DNA from: Schlesneria paludicola DSM 18645
GTDB lineage: Bacteria; Planctomycetota; Planctomycetia; Planctomycetales; Planctomycetaceae
Reading direction: 5' to 3'
Length of the DNA: 64,000 bases
Assembly (NCBI GenBank): GCA_945862235.1
Contig: CAMAYU010000006.1
Coordinates: forward strand, 1-64,000
The notes under the pieces were generated by a model. It was given only the letters and a program-made list of their open reading frames with translations, did no database searches and was not told where the DNA came from. This document shows, piece by piece, positions 35,290 to 45,276 of this stretch (the first letter of the stretch is position 1; the number at the start of each line of letters is the position of its first letter). The position numbers and the translations under genes were made by a program.

Positions 35290-35922
35290 ATGGAACCATC
35301 AATGAGCGTGCAAAGTTCATCAGATATTCGAGTAGTCGCGGATTGGGTTCGCCGGTTGAAGTTGAACGATTCGGAAGCCGCGTTTCAGTTGTGGGAGCGT
35401 TACTCGAAACGCATGTTGAGTCTTGGTCGCAAGCGTTTGCGAACCTCTCGTTCGGCGGCGTTCGATGAAGAAGACGTTGCCTTGAGTGCCTTCAACACCT
35501 TTTGCTCGGCGGTGAAGGAGGGCAAGCTCAAGCAGTCACAGGAGTACGATGATCTCTGGCCACTGTTAGCAACGATCACCAATCGCAAGGCTAACGACCG
35601 GTTGAAATCGGAGCGGGCGGCAAAACGAAGCTCGCCGTCGGAGCCGGTTGATACCAAATCAAAACAGCTCAAAGATAACTCGCGCCTGTCAAAAATTGCT
35701 GATCCAGAAATGGGGCCGGAAGTTCGCGCATTGGTGGCCGAGCAATGCAGTCGGCTGTTGGAGTCACTCGGGGATCCTGAGCTGGAGCAGATCGTCGTGA
35801 TGAAGCTCGATGGCTACACGAACGACGAGGTGGCGGTGCAATTGGGCCGCACGCGACGGACCATTCAACGGATGCTGAGCTTGATACGCGAAAAATGGCA
35901 AGTTGAATTAGATCAAGCCTAA
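35290..35922 (+). CDS. ECF-type RNA polymerase sigma factor
   Basis: A 210-residue sigma-70 family protein starting MEPSMSVQSSSDIRVVADWV. Region 2 is at ~residues 25-95 (AFQLWERYSKRMLSLGRKRL, EEDVALSAFNTFCSAVKEG, LWPLLATITNRKANDRLKSE). Region 4 is at ~150-205, ending in a helix-turn-helix (GYTNDEVAVQLGRTRRTIQR). This is the planctomycete-expanded ECF group usually encoded near Ser/Thr kinases or cytochrome-domain proteins. No anti-sigma factor is seen next to it. An internal ATG at 35302 is an alternative start. Confidence 0.92.
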   Translation: MEPSMSVQSSSDIRVVADWVRRLKLNDSEAAFQLWERYSKRMLSLGRKRLRTSRSAAFDEEDVALSAFNTFCSAVKEGKLKQSQEYDDLWPLLATITNRKANDRLKSERAAKRSSPSEPVDTKSKQLKDNSRLSKIADPEMGPEVRALVAEQCSRLLESLGDPELEQIVVMKLDGYTNDEVAVQLGRTRRTIQRMLSLIREKWQVELDQA

Positions 35923-36034
35923 GTAGACCTGGCTCACCGGCACAACTTTCTCTTCAGGTCAATTTCGAAGCCGTCTTAAACCGAATACCGATGGATCAGG
36001 TTGAATCCATGCTACGTGAGAAAAGTGCGCCCGC

Positions 36035-37366
<1,332 letters not shown>

Positions 37367-37413
37367 CGGCTTGGATGGCCTTGGGGGCCATCGACTGGTT
37401 GAATTTGGGGTTT

Positions 37414-37513
37414 GGGACGCCACGGTGACGGAGCTTCGACGTGGCTGTGAGATTGCGAATCAGCCTCCACCTCCGGGCACGGCCACGTCGAAGCTCCGAG
37501 ACCGTGGCACCCC
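37414..37513. repeat. Long inverted repeat, GGTGCCACGG family, copy 2
   Basis: Arms 37414-37449 (GGGACGCCACGGTGACGGAG...) and 37478-37513 (...GAGACCGTGGCACCCC) pair with a few mismatches around a 28-nt loop. It is the same element as the perfect copy at 16342-16441, with the same loop length. Confidence 0.78.
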
Positions 37514-37642
37514 AATTGAAACTGGCGATGGCCGTAGATGGCCTTGCCATTCGTATTGACGGACTTTCCGTTGGTCTCGATCATCCTTCCCATGCGAACA
37601 CAGTTTTCAACGCCCTCTACTGACCGATCCACTTCGCACTTG

Positions 37643-38275
37643 ATGCGGCTTCTCGTGCGACACGGTTTCATCGCCTCATGGGGAGTGACCGCCGCATTCG
37701 TCCTCACCGCATCGGGGTGCGGACGCTCGTCTGGACCGGCAAACGGTTCAGTGGAATCTCTCTCGGTGGCCGATCCGGTTTCCACCGCCATGCCCCAGCA
37801 CAACGCAAGCGACGCGCCATCCATCACGATCACCGAGGACGTGGCGGCTGTCGAAGAGGGGAATGTGCCTCCCGTTGCCAAGGCCGATCCCGCGCCAGCG
37901 CCGGTTCCGTTCACGTTTGATGTTGAGCGACTGATCGGTTCGTGGCGGGACTCATTCTGCGGTCAGCGGACTCTCACGCTGAATTCGGATGGAACGGCCA
38001 CGATGCTCTTGGAACTCGACTTCGCTCGCCGGCTGCTGTACGGCAAGCGATTGACGTTCGACATGCGTTGGACTGTGAATGAGTCGATCCTGACGTTCGA
38101 GATTCTCACCGGCAGCCCCCTCGACGCGGCGCGTTCTGCGATGAAGGTCTGGGGCGAGAAATTCGAGTACCGGGTGGTGCAATTGGACGGCGAACAATTG
38201 CAGGCTTGGACTAGCGACGACTCGACACTCTACAAGCTGAGGCGTGAGACGGACGACGGTGGTGACGCCCGCTGA
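37643..38275 (+). CDS. Putative lipoprotein, 210 aa
   Basis: The start MRLLVRHGFIASWGVTAAFV is chosen to give a lipoprotein signal peptide ending TASGC (Cys25). A Ser/Pro/Ala-rich linker follows to ~residue 100. Then comes a small beta-rich domain, LIGSWRDSFCGQRTLTLNSD to the end, resembling lipocalin-like 'GxW' domains that begin with a G-x-W. Longer frames upstream reach 37538 but start inside a repeat. Binding role in the envelope is likely; the ligand is unknown. Confidence 0.72.
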   Translation: MRLLVRHGFIASWGVTAAFVLTASGCGRSSGPANGSVESLSVADPVSTAMPQHNASDAPSITITEDVAAVEEGNVPPVAKADPAPAPVPFTFDVERLIGSWRDSFCGQRTLTLNSDGTATMLLELDFARRLLYGKRLTFDMRWTVNESILTFEILTGSPLDAARSAMKVWGEKFEYRVVQLDGEQLQAWTSDDSTLYKLRRETDDGGDAR

Positions 38276-38316
38276 CCAACCGGCGTTGTGCGTCAATCTC
38301 AGCGTTGCGAGGCATA

Positions 38317-39111
38317 TCACTCGTCGAAGTCGAACTTCATCTTGGCTCGCAAGACGTGAATCTTGACGTTGCGGGCGGCGGCTGGCTCCCCCTGCACGAG
38401 CTTCTCGCGCGACGCTTTCCTCGCATCGAGTACCGTCACATTGTTGTTGCCGATCACCTCAAACTTTCGCCCGTGAACGACGACGGCTGTTTCTTCGTCG
38501 ATGCCAATTCCCAGCAGATCCGGATGATCGAGGACCGCGAGTGTCAGCCGATTGAAGCGGCCCTTTTGCAGGAAGTGCTGGTCCACGATCACCTCAGGCC
38601 AGAGCGCGAGGCCCTCCACGAGATACGGTGTGGACCCGGCACGCAGGCTGTCGAGGTCCGACCGTCCGCCGATCATGACCTTCGACATCACGGCCGCTCC
38701 CGCGCTCGTCCCGCCGACAATGGCTCCGTCGCGATAACGCTGGCGAATGGTCTCGGCGATGTCCGTCCCACGAACGCCGTTCATGAAGACGCCTTGCAGT
38801 CCGCCCGGCATCCAAATCAAGTCGGCCTCGCAAATCAACTTCGTCGCGAGGGCGGGCTGCTGCACGTTAATCAGCGACACACGAGCGGCCTTGGTCCCCC
38901 TCCAAGCAGCTAATGAAGCGGGGCCGTTCTCGCGATTGGCCTCGGCGATGACCGCCACCTTGGCTTTGGAGCCACCCGCCAAATCGAGAGCCTTCTCAAC
39001 AATCTCCAACGTGGTGGGACCGCCACCCACCACCACCAGAGTCCCCTTCGCGGACACGGACTCCCCTTGCGGGTCAGCGAGCAACGCGGCGGCAACAATC
39101 ATCATCCACAT
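38317..39111 (-). CDS. Cyanophycinase-like serine peptidase (S51), secreted
   Basis: S51 peptidases include cyanophycinase, which degrades the storage polymer cyanophycin. The 264-residue protein starts MWMMIVAAALLADPQGESVS (weak signal peptide), with AAGGAG 8 nt upstream. Motifs: VVVGGGPTTLEIVEKALDLA near residue 31, ADLIWMPGGLQGVFMN, the nucleophile elbow GGTSAGAAVMS (Ser) and VIVDQHFLQKGRFNRLTLAV. No cyanophycin synthetase is in the window, so an exported scavenging peptidase is as likely as a storage role. Confidence 0.88.
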   Translation of the reverse strand: MWMMIVAAALLADPQGESVSAKGTLVVVGGGPTTLEIVEKALDLAGGSKAKVAVIAEANRENGPASLAAWRGTKAARVSLINVQQPALATKLICEADLIWMPGGLQGVFMNGVRGTDIAETIRQRYRDGAIVGGTSAGAAVMSKVMIGGRSDLDSLRAGSTPYLVEGLALWPEVIVDQHFLQKGRFNRLTLAVLDHPDLLGIGIDEETAVVVHGRKFEVIGNNNVTVLDARKASREKLVQGEPAAARNVKIHVLRAKMKFDFDE

Positions 39112-39208
39112 GCGGCAATCTCCTTGGAACATCGTCGGTCTGGAGTGAGTCGCAACGAGCGTATGTCACTCGCAAATGTGTGTGAAATATATCGCTGTGG
39201 CATCTGCC

Positions 39209-39577
39209 TCACTCCAAGAACACCGTCTCGCGGTGGCCCGAGTTGAAAGCAATGAGGCACGTCAGCAACTCGCTTCCGGTGTTCGTCAGGTTGTGAGTGA
39301 CTCCCGCCGGAATGCGAATCGTCATGCCAGGCTGCAGCTCGATGAAGCCGTCGCCAAAACTGTGCCGCCCACAACCGGAAAGTAGGTAGAGCACCTCTTC
39401 ACAATTCGGGTGAAAGTGCCTCGGGTTGGTCCGCCCCGGCAGGATGTGAGTGATCCCCAATGTCTGCTTCGCGCCGGGAGACAACTCCTCGTTGCACAAC
39501 CACTGAATCGCTCCCCACTCAAACGTGGCAACGGGAAGGTCGGTGCGATCCGTCATGAATTGAGTCACGTCGAACAT
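39209..39577 (-). CDS. Cupin-domain protein
   Basis: A single-domain cupin of 122 residues starting MFDVTQFMTDRTDLPVATFE. Cupin motif 1 is PGRTNPRHFHPNCEEVLYLL (His, His, Glu); motif 2 is PGMTIRIPAGVTHNLTNTG (His). The metal ligands are present. AAGGG lies 6 nt before the ATG. The substrate cannot be told. The frame continues upstream into a repeat. Confidence 0.85.
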   Translation of the reverse strand: MFDVTQFMTDRTDLPVATFEWGAIQWLCNEELSPGAKQTLGITHILPGRTNPRHFHPNCEEVLYLLSGCGRHSFGDGFIELQPGMTIRIPAGVTHNLTNTGSELLTCLIAFNSGHRETVFLE

Positions 39578-39700
39578 GGAATTCCCTTGGTGGCGAGTTC
39601 CCCGCATCACCGAACTGGGGTGCAACACACTGACAGGTCGTAGCTCTGGCGGTGCGTAGCTCTGGCGGCTCGCCTGAGATGAGTCAACGTCGGAAAATAT

Positions 39701-39754
39701 CCTCTCAGGCAAGCCGCTCCTCTCAGGTAAGCCGCTCCTCTCAGGCAGGCCGCT
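39701..39754. repeat. Three tandem 18-bp repeats (CCTCTCAGGCAAGCCGCT)
   Basis: Units at 39701, 39719 and 39737, each CCTCTCAGG(C/T)A(A/G)GCCGCT with one or two differences. A related CGGCTCGCCTGAGATGAG sequence, partly in reverse, lies just before at 39667-39684. Probably a slipped-strand expansion of a dispersed palindrome. Confidence 0.75.
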
Positions 39755-39794
39755 TTAGAACCCGTTCAAGAACAATTCCACCGTATGTCGCCAA

Positions 39795-39828
39795 TCGCTC
39801 CGCGACAGGGCGTTCTTTCTCGGAGCGA
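39795..39828. repeat. TCGCTCCGCGA...TCGGAGCGA hairpin, copy 2
   Basis: TCGCTCCGCGACAGGGCGTT followed by CTTTCTCGGAGCGA; relative of the element at 34274-34313 and flanked by the same GAACGCCC/GGCGTTC context. Confidence 0.55.
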
Positions 39829-39862
39829 AAGACGACACGTTTTTGGGGCGAGTACCTAGGGC

Positions 39863-39952
39863 CGGCGCAACAATCACTGTCCCCTCGTGGCGGATGCTGC
39901 CAGCATCCCAGCTGACGCTGGCAGCGTCGGCCACGACAGTGATTGCTGCGCC
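39863..39952. repeat. GGCGCA(A/G)CAATCACTG nested hairpin, copy 1 of an inverted pair
   Basis: The ends GGCGCAACAATCACTGTC and GACAGTGATTGCTGCGCC pair; inside are two more hairpins (GATGCTGCCAGCATC and GACGCTGGCAGCGTC). It abuts the stop codon of the gene at 39958-40734. The second copy, 40831-40922, is in reverse orientation on the other side of the same gene. Confidence 0.82.
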
Positions 39953-39957
39953 GATCC

Positions 39958-40734
39958 TTAGCGACGGGGCTTGGCTTCGTTCTGTTCCGACAGCGCCTCG
40001 TAAAACTGCTTTACGAGGTGTTCGTACTTCGGGAGCATCCGTTCGCCATAGGTGTTCAGCAGTTGGTCGCGCAGATGGGAGGGGAGGTGTCCCCACACAT
40101 CGATCTCCAATTTTTTCTTGCGAGCGGCTTCGGCGGCCGCCTTCCGTTCGGAGTCGGGTCGTTCATCCGAGCCTTCCGCGTCTTTGCGGTCTTTGCCACC
40201 CTGCTCACTGCCGCCACCTTGAGCCTGCTGTTGGGGAGTCCCTTCCTGCGGCTGGCCATTGGCGCCACGTCCACTTGCGCCGCGACCACCGGCTCGCTGT
40301 TGCTGACCGCCGCCGCCGCTCTTGCCCGACTTCGATGAGCCGCCTCCGGAACTGCCCCCCCCGCCACCGCCACCGGGCGGCGGGTTCTGAAGCTGCTTGA
40401 TGAGGTCATCGAGGTCACGGATGACCTGCTCCTGAAGCTGGGTCGTCTCGTCGCCGGTCTCTTTCCCCTCGAGTTTCTTGCTGGCCGATCTCATGCCGGT
40501 TGCGACGCGATCGAACTTGTCTTCCTTCTCCTCCGGCTTGGGCTTGCCTGGATTCTCATCGACTTCCGTGAGCAGTTCCTTCGAGAGTTTGTCGAGCAGC
40601 GAAGGCTCCTTCGGCGGATCGGCCTTTTGCTCAGTGGTGCCCTTGGCAGCGTCGTCATCGGCCGACGAGGCAACAGGCAACGAGACTGTGAACAGGCTGA
40701 CAAGCAACGCGGTGAGAAGGGACGCGTGTGACAT
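39958..40734 (-). CDS. Secreted low-complexity protein, partner of the giant coiled-coil protein
   Basis: A 258-residue protein with a signal peptide (MSHASLLTALLVSLFTVSLP, cleavage after ASSADD or so). It has a charged helical region, then a long Gly/Ser/Gln-rich disordered stretch (~residues 125-190). The well-ordered C-terminal motif is IDVWGHLPSHLRDQLLNTYG + ERMLPKYEHLVKQFYEALSE. I recall this C-terminal motif beside DUF4175-like genes in planctomycetes, as here. No Shine-Dalgarno was found. The gene is bracketed by an inverted pair of dispersed hairpins. Role unknown. Confidence 0.8.
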   Translation of the reverse strand: MSHASLLTALLVSLFTVSLPVASSADDDAAKGTTEQKADPPKEPSLLDKLSKELLTEVDENPGKPKPEEKEDKFDRVATGMRSASKKLEGKETGDETTQLQEQVIRDLDDLIKQLQNPPPGGGGGGGSSGGGSSKSGKSGGGGQQQRAGGRGASGRGANGQPQEGTPQQQAQGGGSEQGGKDRKDAEGSDERPDSERKAAAEAARKKKLEIDVWGHLPSHLRDQLLNTYGERMLPKYEHLVKQFYEALSEQNEAKPRR

Positions 40735-40773
40735 GAAGGATGGGCACTCATGCCCGAGAGAAGTCGGTGAGTC

Positions 40774-40826
40774 GGGCGGCGTTAGCCCCCGGACTCTTCC
40801 GCGAAAGTTGCAGGTCCGGGGGCTAA
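40774..40826. repeat. GGGCGGCGTTAGCCCCCGGAC hairpin, copy 1
   Basis: GGCGGCGTTAGCCCCCGGAC (from 40774) pairs with GTCCGGGGGCTAA (40813-40825). A longer relative is at 51465-51546. Confidence 0.65.
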
Positions 40827-40830
40827 GGAT

Positions 40831-40922
40831 CGGCGCAGCAATCACTGTCGTGGCCGACGCTGCCAGCGTCGGCTGGGATGCTGGCAGCATCCGCCACGAG
40901 GGGCCAGTGATTGCTGCGCCGG
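40831..40922. repeat. GGCGCAGCAATCACTG nested hairpin, copy 2 of an inverted pair
   Basis: Its reverse complement matches 39863-39952 over nearly 90 bp with only a few differences, including the internal stem-loops. Confidence 0.82.
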
Positions 40923-41003
40923 TCCAAACGCTGTTTGGCTCACCTGAATTCGACGTTTGATCGGGCCGGTCAGGATTGCCCTTCATCCAGTAGCAGATCG
41001 GCT

Positions 41004-44000
41004 TCATTCACTCTTCCCCTTTCTCGGCTTGTCGTCATCCAAGAGCTTGTCCAAATCGAGCGGCTTGTCGAGGTCCAGTGCCTTGTTCGGTGAGTCACCC
41101 GATTTCTTGTCAGCGGGTTTCCCTTCGCTCTTCTCACCGTCGGCTTCCGGTTTGGGATCGTCATCCTTGTCCGGACGGCTTTGCAGAATCTTCGCGACCA
41201 TGTTGCGCGTCAACTCGGCCAGCTCGTCTTGTTCGAGGGCGAGTTGCTCCAGTTCAGTGGCCGCTGCCGGGGAGAGGTTGCCTTCCTTGTCTCGCAAACC
41301 GTGGAGCAACTGTGTCCGTTCGAGATACTCCTCTTGAAGCAGCTTGAGCATTTTCAGTTGGGCGATCTGCGGGAGCGAGTCGCCCGGAGGACCGGCTTGC
41401 TCGGGCTTGGGCTGCTCGTCGTCGGGCTTCTGCTCGGGAGGCATCGGCGGCGACGCGTTAGCTGGATCGGGCTTCTCATCCTGCTTGAGGACTTCGAGCA
41501 GGCTTTCCATTTTCTTGGCCGCGTCCCGTTCGAGAGCCTGCGTCGAAGCATCGGTCTGCTTTTCGGCGAGTCGATCGGCCGCAAGCCTGATGTTGCGCGC
41601 CGTTCGTCGCAGAACCAATGAAAAGACTTCGGCGACGGTCAGCGACTTCTCCATCCGTTCGGCTTCGTTTTGCAACGCCCGTTCGGTCTCGGCGAGATCG
41701 CGCAGCGATTTGAGTTGGCCACGGCTGAGACTCCCCTTCGCCAAGCGTTCGGCTTCCAACCGTTCGGTCTCCGTGATGACGGACAGTTGCCGCGCGAGCA
41801 AACTCTTCAGTTCGTCCTCGATCTTTTCGAGCTGCTCGACCGCCAGCCGTTCCTGAGCAATCCGCTTCTCCAGCGCGAGGTCTCGTTCGACCTGTTCGAT
41901 GTCATCGACCACCTCCTGCATTCCGTCGGCCGCTCCGTCGGCCTGGTCGGGGTCTTGCAGTTGCTCGTTGATTTTGTCGAGCCGTTCCTTCGCGCGAGCC
42001 GCCGCGTCGGCAGGCTGATGCAATTGCAGCCGCTCCAGTTTGCGTTCGGCCTGCGCCAGCTTCTCGCCCAGTTTCTGCTGCTTCTGTCGCAGTTGTTCGA
42101 GTTGCTCGCGACGCTCGGCCGAATCGGGCTGACCCGCCGCCTGCTGCGTCTGGTCCAGCAGGTCGGTCTGTTCCTTGCGGAGCGTCTCGAACTCCTGCTG
42201 CGCCTGCTCGACCTGTTTGACGAGCAACTCCACGTCGTCGGTCGGTTCGCGTTTAAGTTGCCGATCCAAGTCGCGCAGGTCTTGGAGCGCCTGCTGCTGC
42301 GCTTGTGATGCGGCTCCCATTTTGTTGTCCGCGATGTCGGACGCCGCCTCGCGCAGCTTGCCTGCCGTGCCGTCGTTTGTCAGCTCGTCGCGAGCCTCTT
42401 CAAATCGCTCGGCCGCGTCGGGGTCGCGCGGCTTGAGGCTGCCCGCAGTCTGATCGAGTTGTTTGCGGAACTGCTCGACTTGCTCGGCCAGCTTCCGCTG
42501 TTTCGCGGCCAGCTTCCCGAGGTCGGCCTTCTCTTGTGGAGAGAGCTCCGCAGCAGACTTGGTCAGCGTCTGTTGTCCGAGATCCGCCGACTCCTGCTGC
42601 ACCTGCTCCTGTTCGGCGATGACGGCCTTCAGTTCGCGAGAGACATCGCGCCGATCGCGCCATTCCGCCAGCAGGTCCTGCAATTCTTGCAGTGTCTCGG
42701 CCGTTTGCTGCTGCTGTGTTTGAGCCTCCTTCAGCGACGAGGCGAGTGCCGGTGACTTGGTTGGCTTCGCGGAAGAGGAAGGATTTTCTGAGGTCGGCTG
42801 GCGGCTGTCTCCGTTTTTCTTCTCCCCATCAGTCCGATCAGTCCCTTGCTTCTCGTCCGCCTCTTTCGCGGCGCGGGTCAACGCCCGTTCGATCTCGGGG
42901 AACTGATCGCGACCCAAGCGGGCCAATTCTTCCACGATGCGTTCCAGTCGGCGTTGCGTTTCAACGTCGTCGAGCTTGTTTGCCTGGAACTCCTCCTGGA
43001 GTTGACGGGCCTGCGACTGCACGCCGTCGGCCGGATGAGTCAACCTCGACGCGGCCTGCCGCTGGTCCAGTTCAATTCGTTGCAACTGGTCGATGTCCTG
43101 CGGACGCAACTCGCCCGCTGTGTCGAGTTGCGTTTGCAGTTCGCTCGTCTGCTGTTTGGCTCGCTGTTGCAGAGTCGCCGCTTCCTGAAGGTCTTCGAGC
43201 AGCTCGCCGACTCGCCCGGCCAGTTCCTTCTGCTTGTCCTCTTTCGAGATGACCAGGATCGTGCGCGGTGTGCTGCGGCCGACGTGCCCTTCCGTCGTGA
43301 GGTCGTAGTCGTCGGTCGCTTCGGCTCGAAACACGATGCGACTGCCGGGTGTAAGTTCCAACTCGGCGAGCTTCCAGATGTGCTCGGGCGTGAGCGTGGT
43401 CGCGGGCGGCTCGCCTGCGACTGTCTTGCCATTTTCAGTTTCCGCTTGCGAAGTAGAAGTCGCAGGCGAGCCGCCCGCGACCACGGCCAGAGGGATCTGC
43501 TTCGGCGCGGCCTCGTCATTGAGTTGGTACACGAGGCGCACCTCGCGCAGGCCGAGGTCATCCTTGGCGAGGACCTTCACCGTCAGTTCGGCATCGGGCG
43601 CGAGCTGGATGTCGGCAACGGGCGATTCGATCACGACCTCGGGAACCAGATCGGCCCGTCCGCGCAGTTCGTAGCGCGGCGCTTCGCGATCGGTGAAACC
43701 GGCCGTGTCGGTCAACTCGAACCAGTACGCCGTGACGCCCGGCTCGGTGATCGCGAACGCCGCGTCAAACGACGCCCCGTCCTCGCCGATGGTGAGCGGA
43801 ACGGACGGCTTGTCGCCGATGCGCAGCGTGGCCGACTTCAGCGGCTTGTCGGCTCGTCCGGTCAACTCGATCTGCGTGCCGAGCAGCCCCTGCACGTGAC
43901 CGACTCCCGGCGGAAGCTGTTCGGCCGGACGCCCGGAGTATTTCGGCGGCGTGATTCCGACCTGCAACGCTTCGAGGGTTGGCGGTTCGACGACTTCGAC

Positions 44001-44912
44001 GCGGACGAACGGCATCAGGTCGTCGTCGCCGCCGGTCGCGCGGAATTCGAGCGGCCCGCGCGCGGCGACCCAACTGATGGCGGCCGCCTCGCGGGAGCGG
44101 CCCTTGTCGTCGCGAATCGTCGTCTGCCGGAGGGCCTCGCGCGACGCTTCGGCTTCGTGACCGAGACGGTGCTCGAACCAGACTCGCTCGGGCAGACGGC
44201 CTCGCTGACTGATCACGTAGAGTTCCAGCGTGTCGCCGCGCGCGATGAGCAGCGGTTGGTCGGGAGTCGGAATCACCGGCGAGAGATCGCTACGCACGAG
44301 CCGCAACTCAAACTGACGCGGCCACGGCACGTCGGCGAACGGAAACATCAGCCGCTGGACCGACGTGGCCGCTTCCAGCGGATGGAGTGCCACAACGGTG
44401 GCGACGATGGCCAGCAGGATCGAACCGGCAATCGTCACACGGTGGACGGACTTCGTTTCGACGATGTCACCCGGTTCGATCGTCTCCAGATCGAGCAGCG
44501 CCTGCCCGACGACGGCCCGCTGAAGTTCGGGCGATCCCGACTTCGCGTCGAGCTTGTGTTGCAGGAACTCGACCGCGCTGAGGACTCGGCTGTGCAGGCC
44601 GGGAAAGCGGCGCTCGATGCGCGACGCGAGAAACGTCGTCCCCAGCGGTTGCCTAAGCGGCAAGATCAGTTGCCGCCACAGCATCGCTCCCGATCCGGCG
44701 AGTAACGCGAGACCGATCACCAGTCGCAGGCCGGGATCGTCAAAGTGGATCAGCCAGTCGAGTACCCCCGTCACGAGCAGCCCGCCAAACAGCACGAGCA
44801 CCGTCCACGACAGTCCCGACACCCACGTCAGTAACCGCACGCGACCGCGCAGGTCCGACAGATGCTCGGCAACGATGATCTCTTCGCGGGACTGGTCGCG
44901 ATCCGGCCGCAT
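41004..44912 (-). CDS. Giant DUF4175-like membrane coiled-coil protein, 1302 aa
   Basis: Starts MRPDRDQSREEIIVAEHLSD. Two or three transmembrane segments near the N-terminus (WVSGLSWTVLVLFGGLLVTG, LRLVIGLALLAGSGAML, and a third at ~170-190, GSILLAIVATVVAL) are followed by Ig-like, probably periplasmic domains (VRVEVVEPPTLEALQVGITP, then PPKYSGRP). A very long Gln/Glu/Lys-rich coiled coil runs to the end (~residues 550-1200) with an acidic tail. This resembles DUF4175/TIGR02302-like proteins, whose function is unknown. A dispersed palindrome is inserted in frame at 43396-43484. It is likely transcribed with the small partner gene downstream. Confidence 0.85.
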   Translation of the reverse strand: MRPDRDQSREEIIVAEHLSDLRGRVRLLTWVSGLSWTVLVLFGGLLVTGVLDWLIHFDDPGLRLVIGLALLAGSGAMLWRQLILPLRQPLGTTFLASRIERRFPGLHSRVLSAVEFLQHKLDAKSGSPELQRAVVGQALLDLETIEPGDIVETKSVHRVTIAGSILLAIVATVVALHPLEAATSVQRLMFPFADVPWPRQFELRLVRSDLSPVIPTPDQPLLIARGDTLELYVISQRGRLPERVWFEHRLGHEAEASREALRQTTIRDDKGRSREAAAISWVAARGPLEFRATGGDDDLMPFVRVEVVEPPTLEALQVGITPPKYSGRPAEQLPPGVGHVQGLLGTQIELTGRADKPLKSATLRIGDKPSVPLTIGEDGASFDAAFAITEPGVTAYWFELTDTAGFTDREAPRYELRGRADLVPEVVIESPVADIQLAPDAELTVKVLAKDDLGLREVRLVYQLNDEAAPKQIPLAVVAGGSPATSTSQAETENGKTVAGEPPATTLTPEHIWKLAELELTPGSRIVFRAEATDDYDLTTEGHVGRSTPRTILVISKEDKQKELAGRVGELLEDLQEAATLQQRAKQQTSELQTQLDTAGELRPQDIDQLQRIELDQRQAASRLTHPADGVQSQARQLQEEFQANKLDDVETQRRLERIVEELARLGRDQFPEIERALTRAAKEADEKQGTDRTDGEKKNGDSRQPTSENPSSSAKPTKSPALASSLKEAQTQQQQTAETLQELQDLLAEWRDRRDVSRELKAVIAEQEQVQQESADLGQQTLTKSAAELSPQEKADLGKLAAKQRKLAEQVEQFRKQLDQTAGSLKPRDPDAAERFEEARDELTNDGTAGKLREAASDIADNKMGAASQAQQQALQDLRDLDRQLKREPTDDVELLVKQVEQAQQEFETLRKEQTDLLDQTQQAAGQPDSAERREQLEQLRQKQQKLGEKLAQAERKLERLQLHQPADAAARAKERLDKINEQLQDPDQADGAADGMQEVVDDIEQVERDLALEKRIAQERLAVEQLEKIEDELKSLLARQLSVITETERLEAERLAKGSLSRGQLKSLRDLAETERALQNEAERMEKSLTVAEVFSLVLRRTARNIRLAADRLAEKQTDASTQALERDAAKKMESLLEVLKQDEKPDPANASPPMPPEQKPDDEQPKPEQAGPPGDSLPQIAQLKMLKLLQEEYLERTQLLHGLRDKEGNLSPAAATELEQLALEQDELAELTRNMVAKILQSRPDKDDDPKPEADGEKSEGKPADKKSGDSPNKALDLDKPLDLDKLLDDDKPRKGKSE
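43396..43484. repeat. Perfect 26-bp palindrome in frame inside the giant coiled-coil gene
   Basis: The arms 43396-43421 and 43459-43484 (GTGGTCGCGGGCGGCTCGCC + TGCGAC) are exact reverse complements around a 37-nt loop. On the coding strand the arms encode VVAGGSPAT and VAGEPPATT. The element keeps the frame and sits in the Ig-like region before the coiled coil. Confidence 0.85.
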
Positions 44913-45060
44913 ATGAATCCCTCCGTCCAAGGGGAGGTTGTTTCCAACCTCCCCGCACTGCCCTGTTGTGAGGATGCCTCGCGCAGCAGACATCAACGGT
45001 CAACCACGCCGCGCGAAGCATAAGGTGAGTGGCAAGAAAAAGCTTATCTAATGAAGCCTG

Positions 45061-45106
45061 ACGCGCAAGCGAAGGTCGTTCGACATCCGAACCTTCGCTT
45101 GCGCGT
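45061..45106. repeat. ACGCGCAAGCGAAGGT hairpin, copy 2 of the GCAAGCGA family
   Basis: ACGCGCAAGCGAAGGT at 45061-45076 pairs perfectly with ACCTTCGCTTGCGCGT at 45091-45106, with a 14-nt loop. The preceding GAAGCCTG links it to the copy at 17834-17895. Confidence 0.78.
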
Positions 45107-45226
45107 TTTGAAGTTGCGCTGTTTCGATTCCTGGAAGGCTCCCCACCGACCTCGCGTTGGGGGAAGCGATGATTGACAGCTAGAAACGACAACAAAGTGA
45201 GGCTCGGGCCCCCGTCGAGCTGGTCT

Positions 45227-45276
45227 CGGTGGAGCCTATGATTGGCCTCGCTAGTAGCCAATCATGCGCTCCACCG
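45227..45276. repeat. CGGTGGAGC..GATTGGC / GCCAATC..GCTCCACCG hairpin
   Basis: Left arm 45227-45246, right arm 45257-45276, with a 3-base mismatch in the middle of each arm and a 10-nt loop. No second copy was noticed in the window. It lies ~300 bp upstream of fliL. Confidence 0.65.

Noticed and set aside
42846-44705. 619-codon plus-strand frame
   Set aside because: Exact antisense of the giant coiled-coil gene; its length is a by-product of high GC and biased codon use on the other strand.
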